From positions 1 to 13,888 of the forward strand of contig CALALK010000312.1 of NCBI GenBank assembly GCA_937923125.1: 13,888 nucleotides of DNA, in the 5' to 3' direction. Within the stretch, counting starts at the first letter, position 1. Every line of letters begins with the position of its first letter. The notes under the pieces were generated by a model. The model searched no databases. It was given only the letters and a program-made list of their open reading frames with translations, and was not told where the DNA came from. The stretch comes from an uncultured Carnobacterium sp. GTDB lineage: Bacteria; Bacillota; Bacilli; Lactobacillales; Aerococcaceae. Positions 1-5,905 of this stretch are shown here, in pieces. A program made the translations under genes and the position numbers.

Positions 1-79
1 ACTCTTTTTGTATTTTAAACTCCTATTGAAAGACCTGCTAGAGATGTATCATGAATGATACACTTTACTCTTTTTGTAT
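1..79. repeat. 13-bp direct repeat ACTCTTTTTGTAT (two copies)
   Basis: ACTCTTTTTGTAT occurs at 1-13 and again at 67-79, 66 bp apart. The second copy runs into the dyad at 75-108. Read on the minus strand it lies in the -35/-10 spacer of the promoter proposed here, and the first copy lies in the would-be leader. It is short and AT-rich, so it may be chance, but two exact copies in the operator field may reflect duplication of regulatory sites. Confidence 0.35.
45..62. promoter_or_regulatory. 18-bp operator-like dyad, TATC class (site 1)
   Basis: TGTATCAT-GA-ATGATACA is a perfect 8+2+8 inverted repeat. It has the same half-site (TGTATCA/TGATACA) and geometry as the two dyads at 75-108. It overlaps the -10 hexamer of the predicted minus-strand promoter (55-60), so a bound protein would block initiation. 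The regulator is not in the window. Dimeric regulators of uronate and ketodeoxygluconate genes (GntR, LacI or IclR families) use dyads of this size, but the family cannot be told from the site alone. Confidence 0.7.
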
Positions 80-82
80 CAA
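55..82 (-). promoter_or_regulatory. Predicted promoter of a gene beyond the left edge
   Basis: On the minus strand a -35 TTGATA (77-82), a 16-nt spacer and a -10 TATCAT (55-60) form a reasonable sigma-A promoter pointing out of the left edge. Operator dyads overlap both hexamers. No start codon for the next gene is visible, so that gene must begin outside the window. From the neighbouring permease and dehydrogenase, it may be another ketodeoxygluconate gene or the regulator; this is inference. Confidence 0.5.
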
Positions 83-108
83 TTTTGATACGTATCATTT
101 TTGATACA
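75..108. promoter_or_regulatory. 34-bp composite operator, TATC class (sites 2 and 3)
   Basis: Two 18-bp dyads, TGTATCAA-TT-TTGATACG (75-92) and CGTATCAT-TT-TTGATACA (91-108), share the central CG, so their centres are 16 bp apart, about 1.5 helical turns. The join forms the perfect 12-bp palindrome TGATACGTATCA (86-97). The element covers the -35 of the predicted leftward promoter. Its layout is identical to the TAAC-class element at 123-156. Confidence 0.7.
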
Positions 109-122
109 ATACAACTTTGCGA

Positions 123-156
123 TGTAACAATAATGTTACGTAACATTATTGTTACA
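123..156. promoter_or_regulatory. Perfect 34-bp palindrome, TAAC-class composite operator
   Basis: The half TGTAACAATAATGTTAC (123-139) is followed directly by its exact reverse complement (140-156). It also parses as two 18-bp dyads overlapping by the central CG (123-140 and 139-156), just as at 75-108. The two elements match at 27 of 34 positions and all seven differences are A/T swaps, four of which turn TATC/GATA into TAAC/GTTA. It lies between the permease terminator and the left-edge promoter, with no U-tract, so an operator is more likely than a terminator. Confidence 0.65.
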
Positions 157-164
157 CTCAAGGC

Positions 165-203
165 AAGACAAAAAACCACCTCGGAATGATTTCCGAGGTG
201 GTT
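165..203 (-). terminator. Rho-independent terminator after the kdgT-like gene
   Basis: A perfect 13-bp stem (174-186 with 191-203; arm AACCACCTCGGAA) closes a 4-nt loop, and on the minus strand it is followed by TTTT-GTCTTG. It starts 16 bp past the permease stop codon. This ends the dehydrogenase-permease transcript and separates it from the promoter to its left. Confidence 0.93.
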
Positions 204-219
204 CCCATTTTAAATTCGA

Positions 220-1158
220 TTAAGCTTCTTGTGTTTCAGCTTGTTTTTTGTTTCCGAATTTCTTAGCAATATACGCTGTTAAGATTGGAGTTAAAATCGC
301 TGTTACGATTACTGAAGCTGTAATTTGAGTCGTTGCTGTTGCTTCGATTCCTTTGAATGAAGCATCCACTGCTGAAAGTGCAGCTGGTGTAGCGATAGCG
401 CTGGCTGCTGTACTTGAAATGGCAGCACCGGCAACCCCATTCCCACCTGTTAAGCGGTCTGCTGTAATAGAAGCAATACCACCGATAGCTGTAGTGATAA
501 CCCCTAGCAAGATACCAGGAAGACCACCTTCAAGGATTTGGCCAAAGCTCATGTTAGCCCCTAAACAGAAACCAACGACGATAATGATGGCTGTAATCCC
601 GTTTGAAAGAACTTTCTTCATGTATGGGAAGGCATTTCCTAACGCAATCCCTAAAACTAGTGGCAATACAGTTCCGACTAAGTTCCAAATTGAGATGTTT
701 GCAAGACCTGCACTACTTAATACGGCCATTGTTACCATTGGTCCAACGCTCAGTGTTGTAATCCCAACGGCCCCAGCATCGATTTCATCCCCGTATACAT
801 CTACAATACCCGCATACATTGCGTTATTGGCTACTGAAATGGCACCGATAACGGCAACGGCGCTAAGTCCGAGGAAGTTGTCATTGAATACTTTCGCAAC
901 CAATAACCCTAAGACTACAGATACCGCAATTTTCGCTAAAATAATCGCTGCCCCACGTCCAACGGCTTTTGGTGTGTTTTTAAGAGAAATGGTACCCCCG
1001 ATAATGAAGAGGAATGCCCCAACAAGTGGTCCAGCACCTTTCACGATTGGAGTGGTAAATCCACCAATTTGTAATACTTGAGGGAAAAACGTATTGATCA
1101 CACATCCAATAAACATTGGAATAATGATAGTATCCCCAGGAATTTTAATCTTTTTCAT
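220..1158 (-). CDS. kdgT: 2-keto-3-deoxygluconate permease (KdgT family)
   Basis: Predicted inner-membrane carrier importing 2-keto-3-deoxygluconate, probably by proton symport as in the KDGT family. The 312-aa protein is close to the usual 310-330 aa and almost entirely hydrophobic, about ten membrane segments. Family-like stretches are ISVANNAMY near residues 107-115, GFCLGANMSFGQIL (186-199) with a Gly-rich helix after it, and the Gly/Ala/Ser-rich GNGVAGAAISSTAAS (229-243). The C-terminus is a short charged tail. I chose the ATG at 1158: AGAAGGA sits at proper distance from it, whereas the in-frame GTG at 1167 almost touches the Shine-Dalgarno. The gene follows the SDR gene by 46 bp with no terminator between, so the two are probably cotranscribed. 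Function assignment is by recognised sequence pattern; substrate is supported by the KduD-like neighbour. Confidence 0.88.
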   Translation of the reverse strand: MKKIKIPGDTIIIPMFIGCVINTFFPQVLQIGGFTTPIVKGAGPLVGAFLFIIGGTISLKNTPKAVGRGAAIILAKIAVSVVLGLLVAKVFNDNFLGLSAVAVIGAISVANNAMYAGIVDVYGDEIDAGAVGITTLSVGPMVTMAVLSSAGLANISIWNLVGTVLPLVLGIALGNAFPYMKKVLSNGITAIIIVVGFCLGANMSFGQILEGGLPGILLGVITTAIGGIASITADRLTGGNGVAGAAISSTAASAIATPAALSAVDASFKGIEATATTQITASVIVTAILTPILTAYIAKKFGNKKQAETQEA

Positions 1159-1204
1159 ACTGTTCACAATCCTTCTCTGATTTGGAATAAGACTCTAGCT
1201 AAAA

Positions 1205-1954
1205 TCAGCCATCTAATGTGATACCGCCATCGCAGTCACCGATTTCCCCTGTAACGAAGCTTGCAAGGTCACTTGCAAAGAAGAGAATCATTTGAGCGAT
1301 TTCAGTAGGTTCTGCACGACGTCCAAGAGGAATCATGCTGATAACTTTTTGGCTCTTTTCTTTATCTTCTGATAATACTGTTGTCATATCTGTACGAGTG
1401 AATGAAGGACATACAGCGTTACATGCGATATTGTATTTACCGCCTTCTTTAGCAACGGCTTTTGTTAAACCATTTAAACCAGCTTTAGAAGAAGCGTAAG
1501 CGGCAGTACCTAAAAGTCCACCACCAAGTTTAGCAGCAACTGAAGATACGTTTACGATACGTCCACCTTTGTTTTCGATAAAGTGTGGGAAAATTGTGCT
1601 GATTGTTGAGAAGCATCCAGAAAGATTGATGCGGATAGTTCTTTCCCATTCTTCGTATGTTAATTGGTCGAATGGTTTTGCACTAATAACCCCAGCGCAG
1701 TTCACTAAGATGTCTACTTTGCGTTCTGCTAAAATTTCGTTCATGCTTTTTACGATAGATTCATGATTTCCTAAATCCATGTATTTGAAGCTTGTGTGTT
1801 CTGGTCCGAACTCTTCAACTGTTTTGTTTGCTGCAGCCTCGTTAATATCTGCGATGACTACAAAACCGCCGCCGTTAACGATACCGCGCACGATTTCTTT
1901 ACCGATACCATTTGCCCCACCAGTGACAATGGCAACTTTACCTGTGAAATCCAT
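1205..1954 (-). CDS. kduD: SDR-family oxidoreductase, probably KduD-like 2-deoxy-D-gluconate 3-dehydrogenase
   Basis: Classical short-chain dehydrogenase of 249 aa, the normal family length. The Rossmann motif TGGANGIG is at 11-18, with Asp36 at the end of the second strand, which favours NAD over NADP. NCAG is at 85-88, catalytic Asn110 in RIN, Ser138 in VSS, and Tyr153/Lys157 in YASSK; CPSFTRTDM (182-190) replaces the usual PG segment. In ketodeoxyuronate catabolism KduD interconverts 2,5-diketo-3-deoxygluconate and 2-keto-3-deoxygluconate, and the KdgT permease directly downstream makes this the best guess. Gluconate 5-dehydrogenase or another sugar-acid dehydrogenase cannot be excluded, so the symbol is tentative. 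The ATG has AAAGGA about nine bases upstream. The gene has its own promoter and a dyad upstream. Confidence 0.75.
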   Translation of the reverse strand: MDFTGKVAIVTGGANGIGKEIVRGIVNGGGFVVIADINEAAANKTVEEFGPEHTSFKYMDLGNHESIVKSMNEILAERKVDILVNCAGVISAKPFDQLTYEEWERTIRINLSGCFSTISTIFPHFIENKGGRIVNVSSVAAKLGGGLLGTAAYASSKAGLNGLTKAVAKEGGKYNIACNAVCPSFTRTDMTTVLSEDKEKSQKVISMIPLGRRAEPTEIAQMILFFASDLASFVTGEIGDCDGGITLDG

Positions 1955-1983
1955 AAAATCACGTCCTTTGATTTGATATGTTC

Positions 1984-1992
1984 ATTGTATCA
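1984..1992 (-). promoter_or_regulatory. Extended -10 promoter of the kduD-like gene
   Basis: Minus-strand TGATACAAT is an extended -10 (TG-N-TACAAT), with TACAAT at 1984-1989. No good -35 is visible at 17 bp, which fits an extended -10 promoter or one that needs an activator. Initiation near 1977 would give a leader of about 22 nt before the ATG at 1954. The overlapping TTGTATCA resembles one half-site of the operators at 45-108. Confidence 0.5.
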
Positions 1993-2022
1993 CTAAACTA
2001 TGAAGTTTCGACTATTTTTATG

Positions 2023-2038
2023 GTTAACATTTGTTAAC
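2023..2038. promoter_or_regulatory. 16-bp dyad upstream of the kduD-like promoter
   Basis: GTTAACA-TT-TGTTAAC is a perfect inverted repeat centred about 54 bp upstream of the predicted start point. It carries the same TAACA/TGTTA core as the palindrome at 123-156, but with a 2-bp rather than a 4-bp gap. The position suits an upstream regulator site. AT-rich intergenic dyads also arise by chance, so confidence is moderate. Confidence 0.5.
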
Positions 2039-2110
2039 TTTTTAACTTAGTTGTGACGGTTTTTTCGTTCCAATTACACCAGTAAAACCGCAGTATCAAA
2101 AGGTTTCTAG

Positions 2111-2148
2111 AAAGAAAAACAGCCTACGAACAAATCGTAGACTGTTTT
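2111..2148 (-). terminator. Rho-independent terminator of the four-gene paralog operon
   Basis: A 14-bp stem (2116-2129 with 2135-2148) with loop 2130-2134 is followed on the minus strand by a T-rich run (TTTTTCTTTC, counting the end of the stem). The single non-Watson-Crick position is a G-U pair in the minus-strand RNA but a C-A clash in the plus-strand RNA, which supports minus-strand function. It lies 27 bp past the last paralog. Confidence 0.88.
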
Positions 2149-2174
2149 ATGTACCATAAAAAATTTTTATTTTT

Positions 2175-3140
2175 TTAAAATTGAATATAAACATTATATG
2201 AGCAAACTTCTCTTAAGTAATGAACTAAATCAATAATATTGTCCTTTAAATCACCAAGAGGGACTTCTTCTTGTTTCTTACGACCTTCATAGAAGAATGT
2301 AAAATTGAACTTTCCACCCCATTTTGATTTTTGACGAAAAACGGACGCGCTGACTGCTTCTTCTAAGTCCACTACCCTAAACTCAGTTCCATAAGAAACT
2401 AAAATTCCGTCTTTGACAAGTACGCCAAGTTTTTCATCCAAATACTCCGCATCATCCAATAGGCGTTTCATATCATATTGGTAGTCAGGGAAAAGCTCAT
2501 CAAAACGAGCGTAATGTTTTTTGATGCGACGAACGCGAATGATTTGCCAAGCGAATACAATGACAAAAAACACAACAGCTACGATGAACATCACGATATC
2601 GACAAACCTTGCCGCACTATCCGTAATGGTTAAAAAATGCTTTAGGTCCAATTTATCGAGAGTCGCCTGCACCGAAAGTGGGCTAAGTTTGAATTTCTGT
2701 TCAAAGGCTTCCTTCATTTCCGGTGTAATATTCGTTTGAACGCTGGATCTCCCACGTTTCTCCTTCTCATTAACTACACGTATATTCAAGTAGAAGTCTG
2801 ACGAGGCGAGTGCGTTCGTTTTCTCAGAAAGCGCCTCTTTAAATTCTAGAATTTGTTTAATTTCAGAAGCATCTGTTCTTAAGAATGACACTCCATGATT
2901 GTGTTTCACTAAATAATATGTTTCATCGTCTATCTCTAGCGGGCTCGGGTCAATATCTAATACTTTAATCGAAGTGGACGATGCATCAGTTTCCATTTCA
3001 TAAATGACTCCCTGCTCGTATAATTCACGCCCGCTCATAAAACCATACGACGCTAAAAATCCTATCACCACCACTGTTAATCCTAACAGGACGGTAAGAA
3101 TCCATATCCCCCATGTTCTTCTAAAAATCCCTTTATGCAA
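2175..3140 (-). CDS. Unrecognised membrane protein, tandem paralog 4 of 4 (TM-exodomain-TM-cytosolic domain)
   Basis: 321-aa protein of a family I do not recognise. Visible layout: basic N-terminus HKGxxRRT, TM segment about 10-34, a charged domain of about 140 residues, TM segment about 179-201, then a basic stop and a cytosolic domain 205-321. By the positive-inside rule both ends are inside and residues 35-178 outside. Conserved with its paralogs: LDIDPSPL and YYLVKH at 61-80, and LFPDY...LLDDAEYLDEK...LVKDGILVSY at 216-250. The start is TTG: AAGGTGG lies 7 nt upstream, and the next residues match the HKG start of the other copies. It follows the previous paralog by 27 bp and is the last gene before the terminator. 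No catalytic motif, signal cleavage site or lipobox was seen. Membrane sensing or assembly is only a guess. Confidence 0.85.
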   Translation of the reverse strand: MHKGIFRRTWGIWILTVLLGLTVVVIGFLASYGFMSGRELYEQGVIYEMETDASSTSIKVLDIDPSPLEIDDETYYLVKHNHGVSFLRTDASEIKQILEFKEALSEKTNALASSDFYLNIRVVNEKEKRGRSSVQTNITPEMKEAFEQKFKLSPLSVQATLDKLDLKHFLTITDSAARFVDIVMFIVAVVFFVIVFAWQIIRVRRIKKHYARFDELFPDYQYDMKRLLDDAEYLDEKLGVLVKDGILVSYGTEFRVVDLEEAVSASVFRQKSKWGGKFNFTFFYEGRKKQEEVPLGDLKDNIIDLVHYLREVCSYNVYIQF

Positions 3141-3167
3141 AACTATTCCACCTTCAATTTCTATTTC

Positions 3168-4145
3168 TTATCCTAGGAGTCTAAAATCTACTTTCAATCC
3201 TAAATTGTATTCTTCGTTTAAATATTCCACAAGATCTTTGAGACGTAATAATTGTCTTCTAAAGAGAATCGAATCGTATTTCTTATTTGCATATTCAAAA
3301 CGTAAATGAACCCTCATGCCGCCTTTTCTTCTGTTTTCAAACACGAGATATGCCTTGCTGACTTCTGATAAGTCGACGACTGTAAAGTTAATGTCGTAGC
3401 TCACTAGAATCCCTTCCATCACAAGGATTTTGAGTTTCGGATCGACATATTCTGCATCATCCAATAACTGCTTCATATTGTTCGCATAATCAGGGAAGTA
3501 CGCATCAAAACGTGCATACTGCGCCTTCAAGCGACGTGTTTGATAAATTTGGAACCCAATAAGCCCAAGAACGATTGTTAGCATAACAAACGTTAATGCC
3601 GAATCACCCCATTGATCGTTAGAAGTGGTCAACTTCAAGATTCTGGATTCATCGATTTTCGTCTTAGCATTTTCTGAATACAGCGGGCTCTCTTTATATT
3701 TCTTGTAAAAGGCATCTTTCATCTCAGGCGTCACATTCACCTTCTCATTGGACCTTTTCCCTTTGCTCTTCTCTGGTGTTACACGCACACTCAAATAAAG
3801 ATTCGACGCTTCGAGTGCATTCTCTGCGTTTCCGGCAGCTTTCTTTGCTTCTAAGACGTTGTTCAATTCATCTGATTTTGCCTCGAAAACCGCAACGCCT
3901 CGTTCATGTTTCACTAAATAATAGTGGTGTCCATTTAACACCAGCGGTTCTGGATCGATATCCATTACCTTAATCGCTACTGACGAACCTTTATCTGTTA
4001 CGTAGTAAACCTCATTGGCTTTGTATAAGTCTTCCGCGCTCTGGAATGATTTGAATCCCGCACGTGCAATGATCACCATCACTACAGTCATTATCGCTAC
4101 TACTACCCATATCGGACCTGTTCTTCTTCCATACCCTTTATGCAT
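3168..4145 (-). CDS. Unrecognised membrane protein, tandem paralog 3 of 4
   Basis: 325 aa, co-linear without gaps with its neighbours over at least the first 230 residues. N-terminal HKGYGRRT, TM about 11-30, exterior domain about 31-180 with MDIDPEPL and YYLVKHERGV (61-84), TM about 181-201, cytosolic domain 203-325 with YFPDY, LLDDAEYVDPKLK and GILVSY. Over residues 211-260 I count 33 of 50 identities to the downstream copy, more than in the exterior half, so the cytosolic domain is the constrained part. ATG start with AGGG about 6 nt upstream. Its 56-bp upstream gap carries TCAATAGAAAG-C-AGG, almost identical to the end of the 197-aa gene and leader of the preceding paralog, a trace of the duplication. 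Function unknown. Confidence 0.86.
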   Translation of the reverse strand: MHKGYGRRTGPIWVVVAIMTVVMVIIARAGFKSFQSAEDLYKANEVYYVTDKGSSVAIKVMDIDPEPLVLNGHHYYLVKHERGVAVFEAKSDELNNVLEAKKAAGNAENALEASNLYLSVRVTPEKSKGKRSNEKVNVTPEMKDAFYKKYKESPLYSENAKTKIDESRILKLTTSNDQWGDSALTFVMLTIVLGLIGFQIYQTRRLKAQYARFDAYFPDYANNMKQLLDDAEYVDPKLKILVMEGILVSYDINFTVVDLSEVSKAYLVFENRRKGGMRVHLRFEYANKKYDSILFRRQLLRLKDLVEYLNEEYNLGLKVDFRLLG

Positions 4146-4201
4146 TTTGAACCCTGCTTTCTATTGAATTTTTTGTCTCATCTTCATTAAACCGATACCC
4201 A

Positions 4202-5170
4202 CTACCATTGAAACGGTATCGATATTTTGGTTCCTTCTTTTTCATTCAAATAATCCACCAATTGGCGAACATTTTCTGGCCGATTCTTCAATTGAATGGT
4301 TACATTCTTATTCCCTCCAAAAGCAAAATCAATGGCATAGGTGACACTGCTTTTTGCCTTTTGGCGACGAACTTCAACATTTCGTACTTCCCGCAGCTTA
4401 ATCACTCTAAAATCCTTATTATAGCAAACGAACTTGTGATCCTTCACCAGAACTTTTAGCTTAGGATCATTAAAATCCGCATCCATAAGTAAAGCCTTCA
4501 TATTTTGAGTGTATCGTGAAAACTCTTTATCAAACGCCTCGTATTCTTCCTTCAATGTACGCACTCGTCTATACGCACTGTAGAAGGAGACTAACGCTAA
4601 TAAAAATACAAAGAGTGTAAACCCCGTCTCCAACAATCGATTTATAAATGATGTCAAAGTTAAATAATGAAGGAAGTCCAGCGGTATAGATTCCCCGACC
4701 GGTAAGAGAGTTCCCTTCTTATATTGGGTCGCAAAGGCTTCCAGCAATACTGCCGGTATATGAACGGTAGTACTTCCTCTACGCCCTTTTGTCACTGCTG
4801 GCGTTACACGAACATTTAAATAAATATTGGATTCTTTTAAAGGCTCCCATCCCTCTGGATTCTCTTTCTTCAAGTCGAGTAATTGTTGAATGTCTTTGGC
4901 TTGCGCTTGAAGTGGCGTAACCCCTTTTTCATGCTTTACTAAGTAATATTCTTTTCCATCGTAAGTGAGGGCCTCTGAGTCTATATCCAACACACGAATC
5001 GCAACGGAAGTTCCCGCATCATTCAAATGATAAATATCTCCTGCCTTATAGAGCGACTCTCCTCCTATGTATCCTTTCACGGTTCCAGAAAAAAAGAAAA
5101 TCCCTAACAGAACCCAAATGAGAGAGGACCCCCAGAGAAAGATTGTTCTTCGCACATACCCTTTATGCAC
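4202..5170 (-). CDS. Unrecognised membrane protein, tandem paralog 2 of 4
   Basis: 322 aa with the family layout: HKGYVRRT, TM about 11-30, exterior domain about 35-178 (LDIDSEAL and YYLVKHEKGV at 61-84; basic KGRRGS near 128-133), TM about 180-200, cytosolic domain 201-322. It is the most divergent of the long copies in the cytosolic motif: LFPDY is replaced by EFSRY, and GILVSY by HKFVCY, though DPKLKVLVKD is kept. I count 23 of 50 identities to the next copy over residues 211-260. The start is GTG, with AGGA 7 nt upstream; the stop of the 197-aa gene overlaps this Shine-Dalgarno region, so translation is probably coupled. No known family recognised. Confidence 0.84.
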   Translation of the reverse strand: MHKGYVRRTIFLWGSSLIWVLLGIFFFSGTVKGYIGGESLYKAGDIYHLNDAGTSVAIRVLDIDSEALTYDGKEYYLVKHEKGVTPLQAQAKDIQQLLDLKKENPEGWEPLKESNIYLNVRVTPAVTKGRRGSTTVHIPAVLLEAFATQYKKGTLLPVGESIPLDFLHYLTLTSFINRLLETGFTLFVFLLALVSFYSAYRRVRTLKEEYEAFDKEFSRYTQNMKALLMDADFNDPKLKVLVKDHKFVCYNKDFRVIKLREVRNVEVRRQKAKSSVTYAIDFAFGGNKNVTIQLKNRPENVRQLVDYLNEKEGTKISIPFQW

Positions 5171-5179
5171 CTTTATTTC

Positions 5180-5773
5180 CTACTTTCTATTGATATTTTT
5201 CCAATCGTCCTTAATTTTAACTGGGACGAAGTAATTCACTTTTCGAACGAGACGATACTTGTCTTCTAGTGTCTTTCCATACGTATTTGGAACAAAGGCA
5301 CGTCTTCTTGTCTTAAACGTAAACTTGATTCCATAATACACACGGCGCCCTGTACTCGTACGATATAGATGAATTTCTTTGAGTTCTTTTAGCGGAATCA
5401 CTGTAAAATGACTTCCGTAAAAGATGAGCACTTCTTTTACGATCATCGCTTCGAATTTTTCATCGACATAGTCTGCTTTTTCCTTAAAGTCTTTTCGTTC
5501 CCATTCGTTATTCGGGAAGAGCGCATCTAATTTCTTAAATGCGAAATAATATTTCACCGATAATCCGATGACTTGCCCTAGCAGAAGGAGAACGATTGCG
5601 ACCATCGCTAGTTGGAATAAGAGAATTGGATGTGTCCAAACGTCGACATCTCGGTAAAAATTAAATTGTTCAAATGTTTTAAAATCAAGCATTAGAGCTA
5701 TTGCCAAAAGTGCGATGCCCCCTGCAAATAACAATAAATAACCTTTCATTCGAGCAAAAATTCGTTTAATCAT
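5180..5773 (-). CDS. Unrecognised membrane protein, short paralog 1 of 4 lacking the exterior domain
   Basis: 197 aa, first gene of the operon. TM about 11-30, a short loop of about 18 residues where the long paralogs have about 140, TM about 49-73, then a cytosolic domain. That domain shares the family motif: LFPN (85-88), DYVDEKF (101-107), IVKE...FYGSHFTVIPLKEL (111-131). The pattern of alternating hydrophobic residues after it, and the VLxxxxFxVIPLxEI-like run, recall bacterial PH-like domains; this is a resemblance, not a family match. ATG start with GAGGTG 5 nt upstream. Its last codons overlap the ribosome-binding region of the next gene. Being first and shorter, it may be a partner or scaffold for the long forms (inference). 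Confidence 0.83.
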   Translation of the reverse strand: MIKRIFARMKGYLLLFAGGIALLAIALMLDFKTFEQFNFYRDVDVWTHPILLFQLAMVAIVLLLLGQVIGLSVKYYFAFKKLDALFPNNEWERKDFKEKADYVDEKFEAMIVKEVLIFYGSHFTVIPLKELKEIHLYRTSTGRRVYYGIKFTFKTRRRAFVPNTYGKTLEDKYRLVRKVNYFVPVKIKDDWKNINRK

Positions 5774-5801
5774 CTATACACCTCGTTTGTATTATGTATG
5801 T

Positions 5802-5830
5802 ATTATACTAAGTTTTTATTGATTTGTATA
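5802..5830 (-). promoter_or_regulatory. Promoter of the four-gene paralog operon
   Basis: A consensus -10 TATAAT (5802-5807) with a 17-nt spacer and a weak -35 TATACA (5825-5830). Start of transcription near 5795 leaves a leader of about 22 nt before the ATG at 5773. No operator-like dyad is obvious. Confidence 0.65.
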
Positions 5831-5843
5831 GCTTTAACGGCTG

Positions 5844-5890
5844 AAAACACAAAAAGAGTGAGAAGAAATGGGATCCCCTCTTCTCACTCT
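5844..5890 (-). terminator. Rho-independent terminator of hslO
   Basis: A 12-bp perfect stem (5855-5866 with 5879-5890; AGAGTGAGAAGA) encloses a 12-nt loop that includes GGGATCCC. On the minus strand it continues into TTTTGTGTTTTC. It starts 15 bp past the hslO stop and isolates the paralog operon from the upstream block. Confidence 0.92.
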
Positions 5891-5905
5891 CTTATACCTT
5901 AATGA

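Noticed and set aside
20..24. AGGAG on the minus strand as ribosome site of a gene at the left edge
   Set aside because: No ATG, GTG or TTG on the minus strand lies within the remaining bases to the left edge, so a start would be too far away.
45..156. Possible CRISPR-like array
   Set aside because: Repeats are 18-bp palindromes with centres 30, 16 and variable distances apart and two sequence classes, with no spacers of constant length. Operators explain them better.
353..1081. Long plus-strand open frame of 242 codons opposite the permease gene
   Set aside because: It is the antisense shadow of a Gly/Ala-rich membrane protein: no ribosome site, Pro/Ala-rich and low-complexity translation. 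The minus-strand frame matches a known family over its full length.
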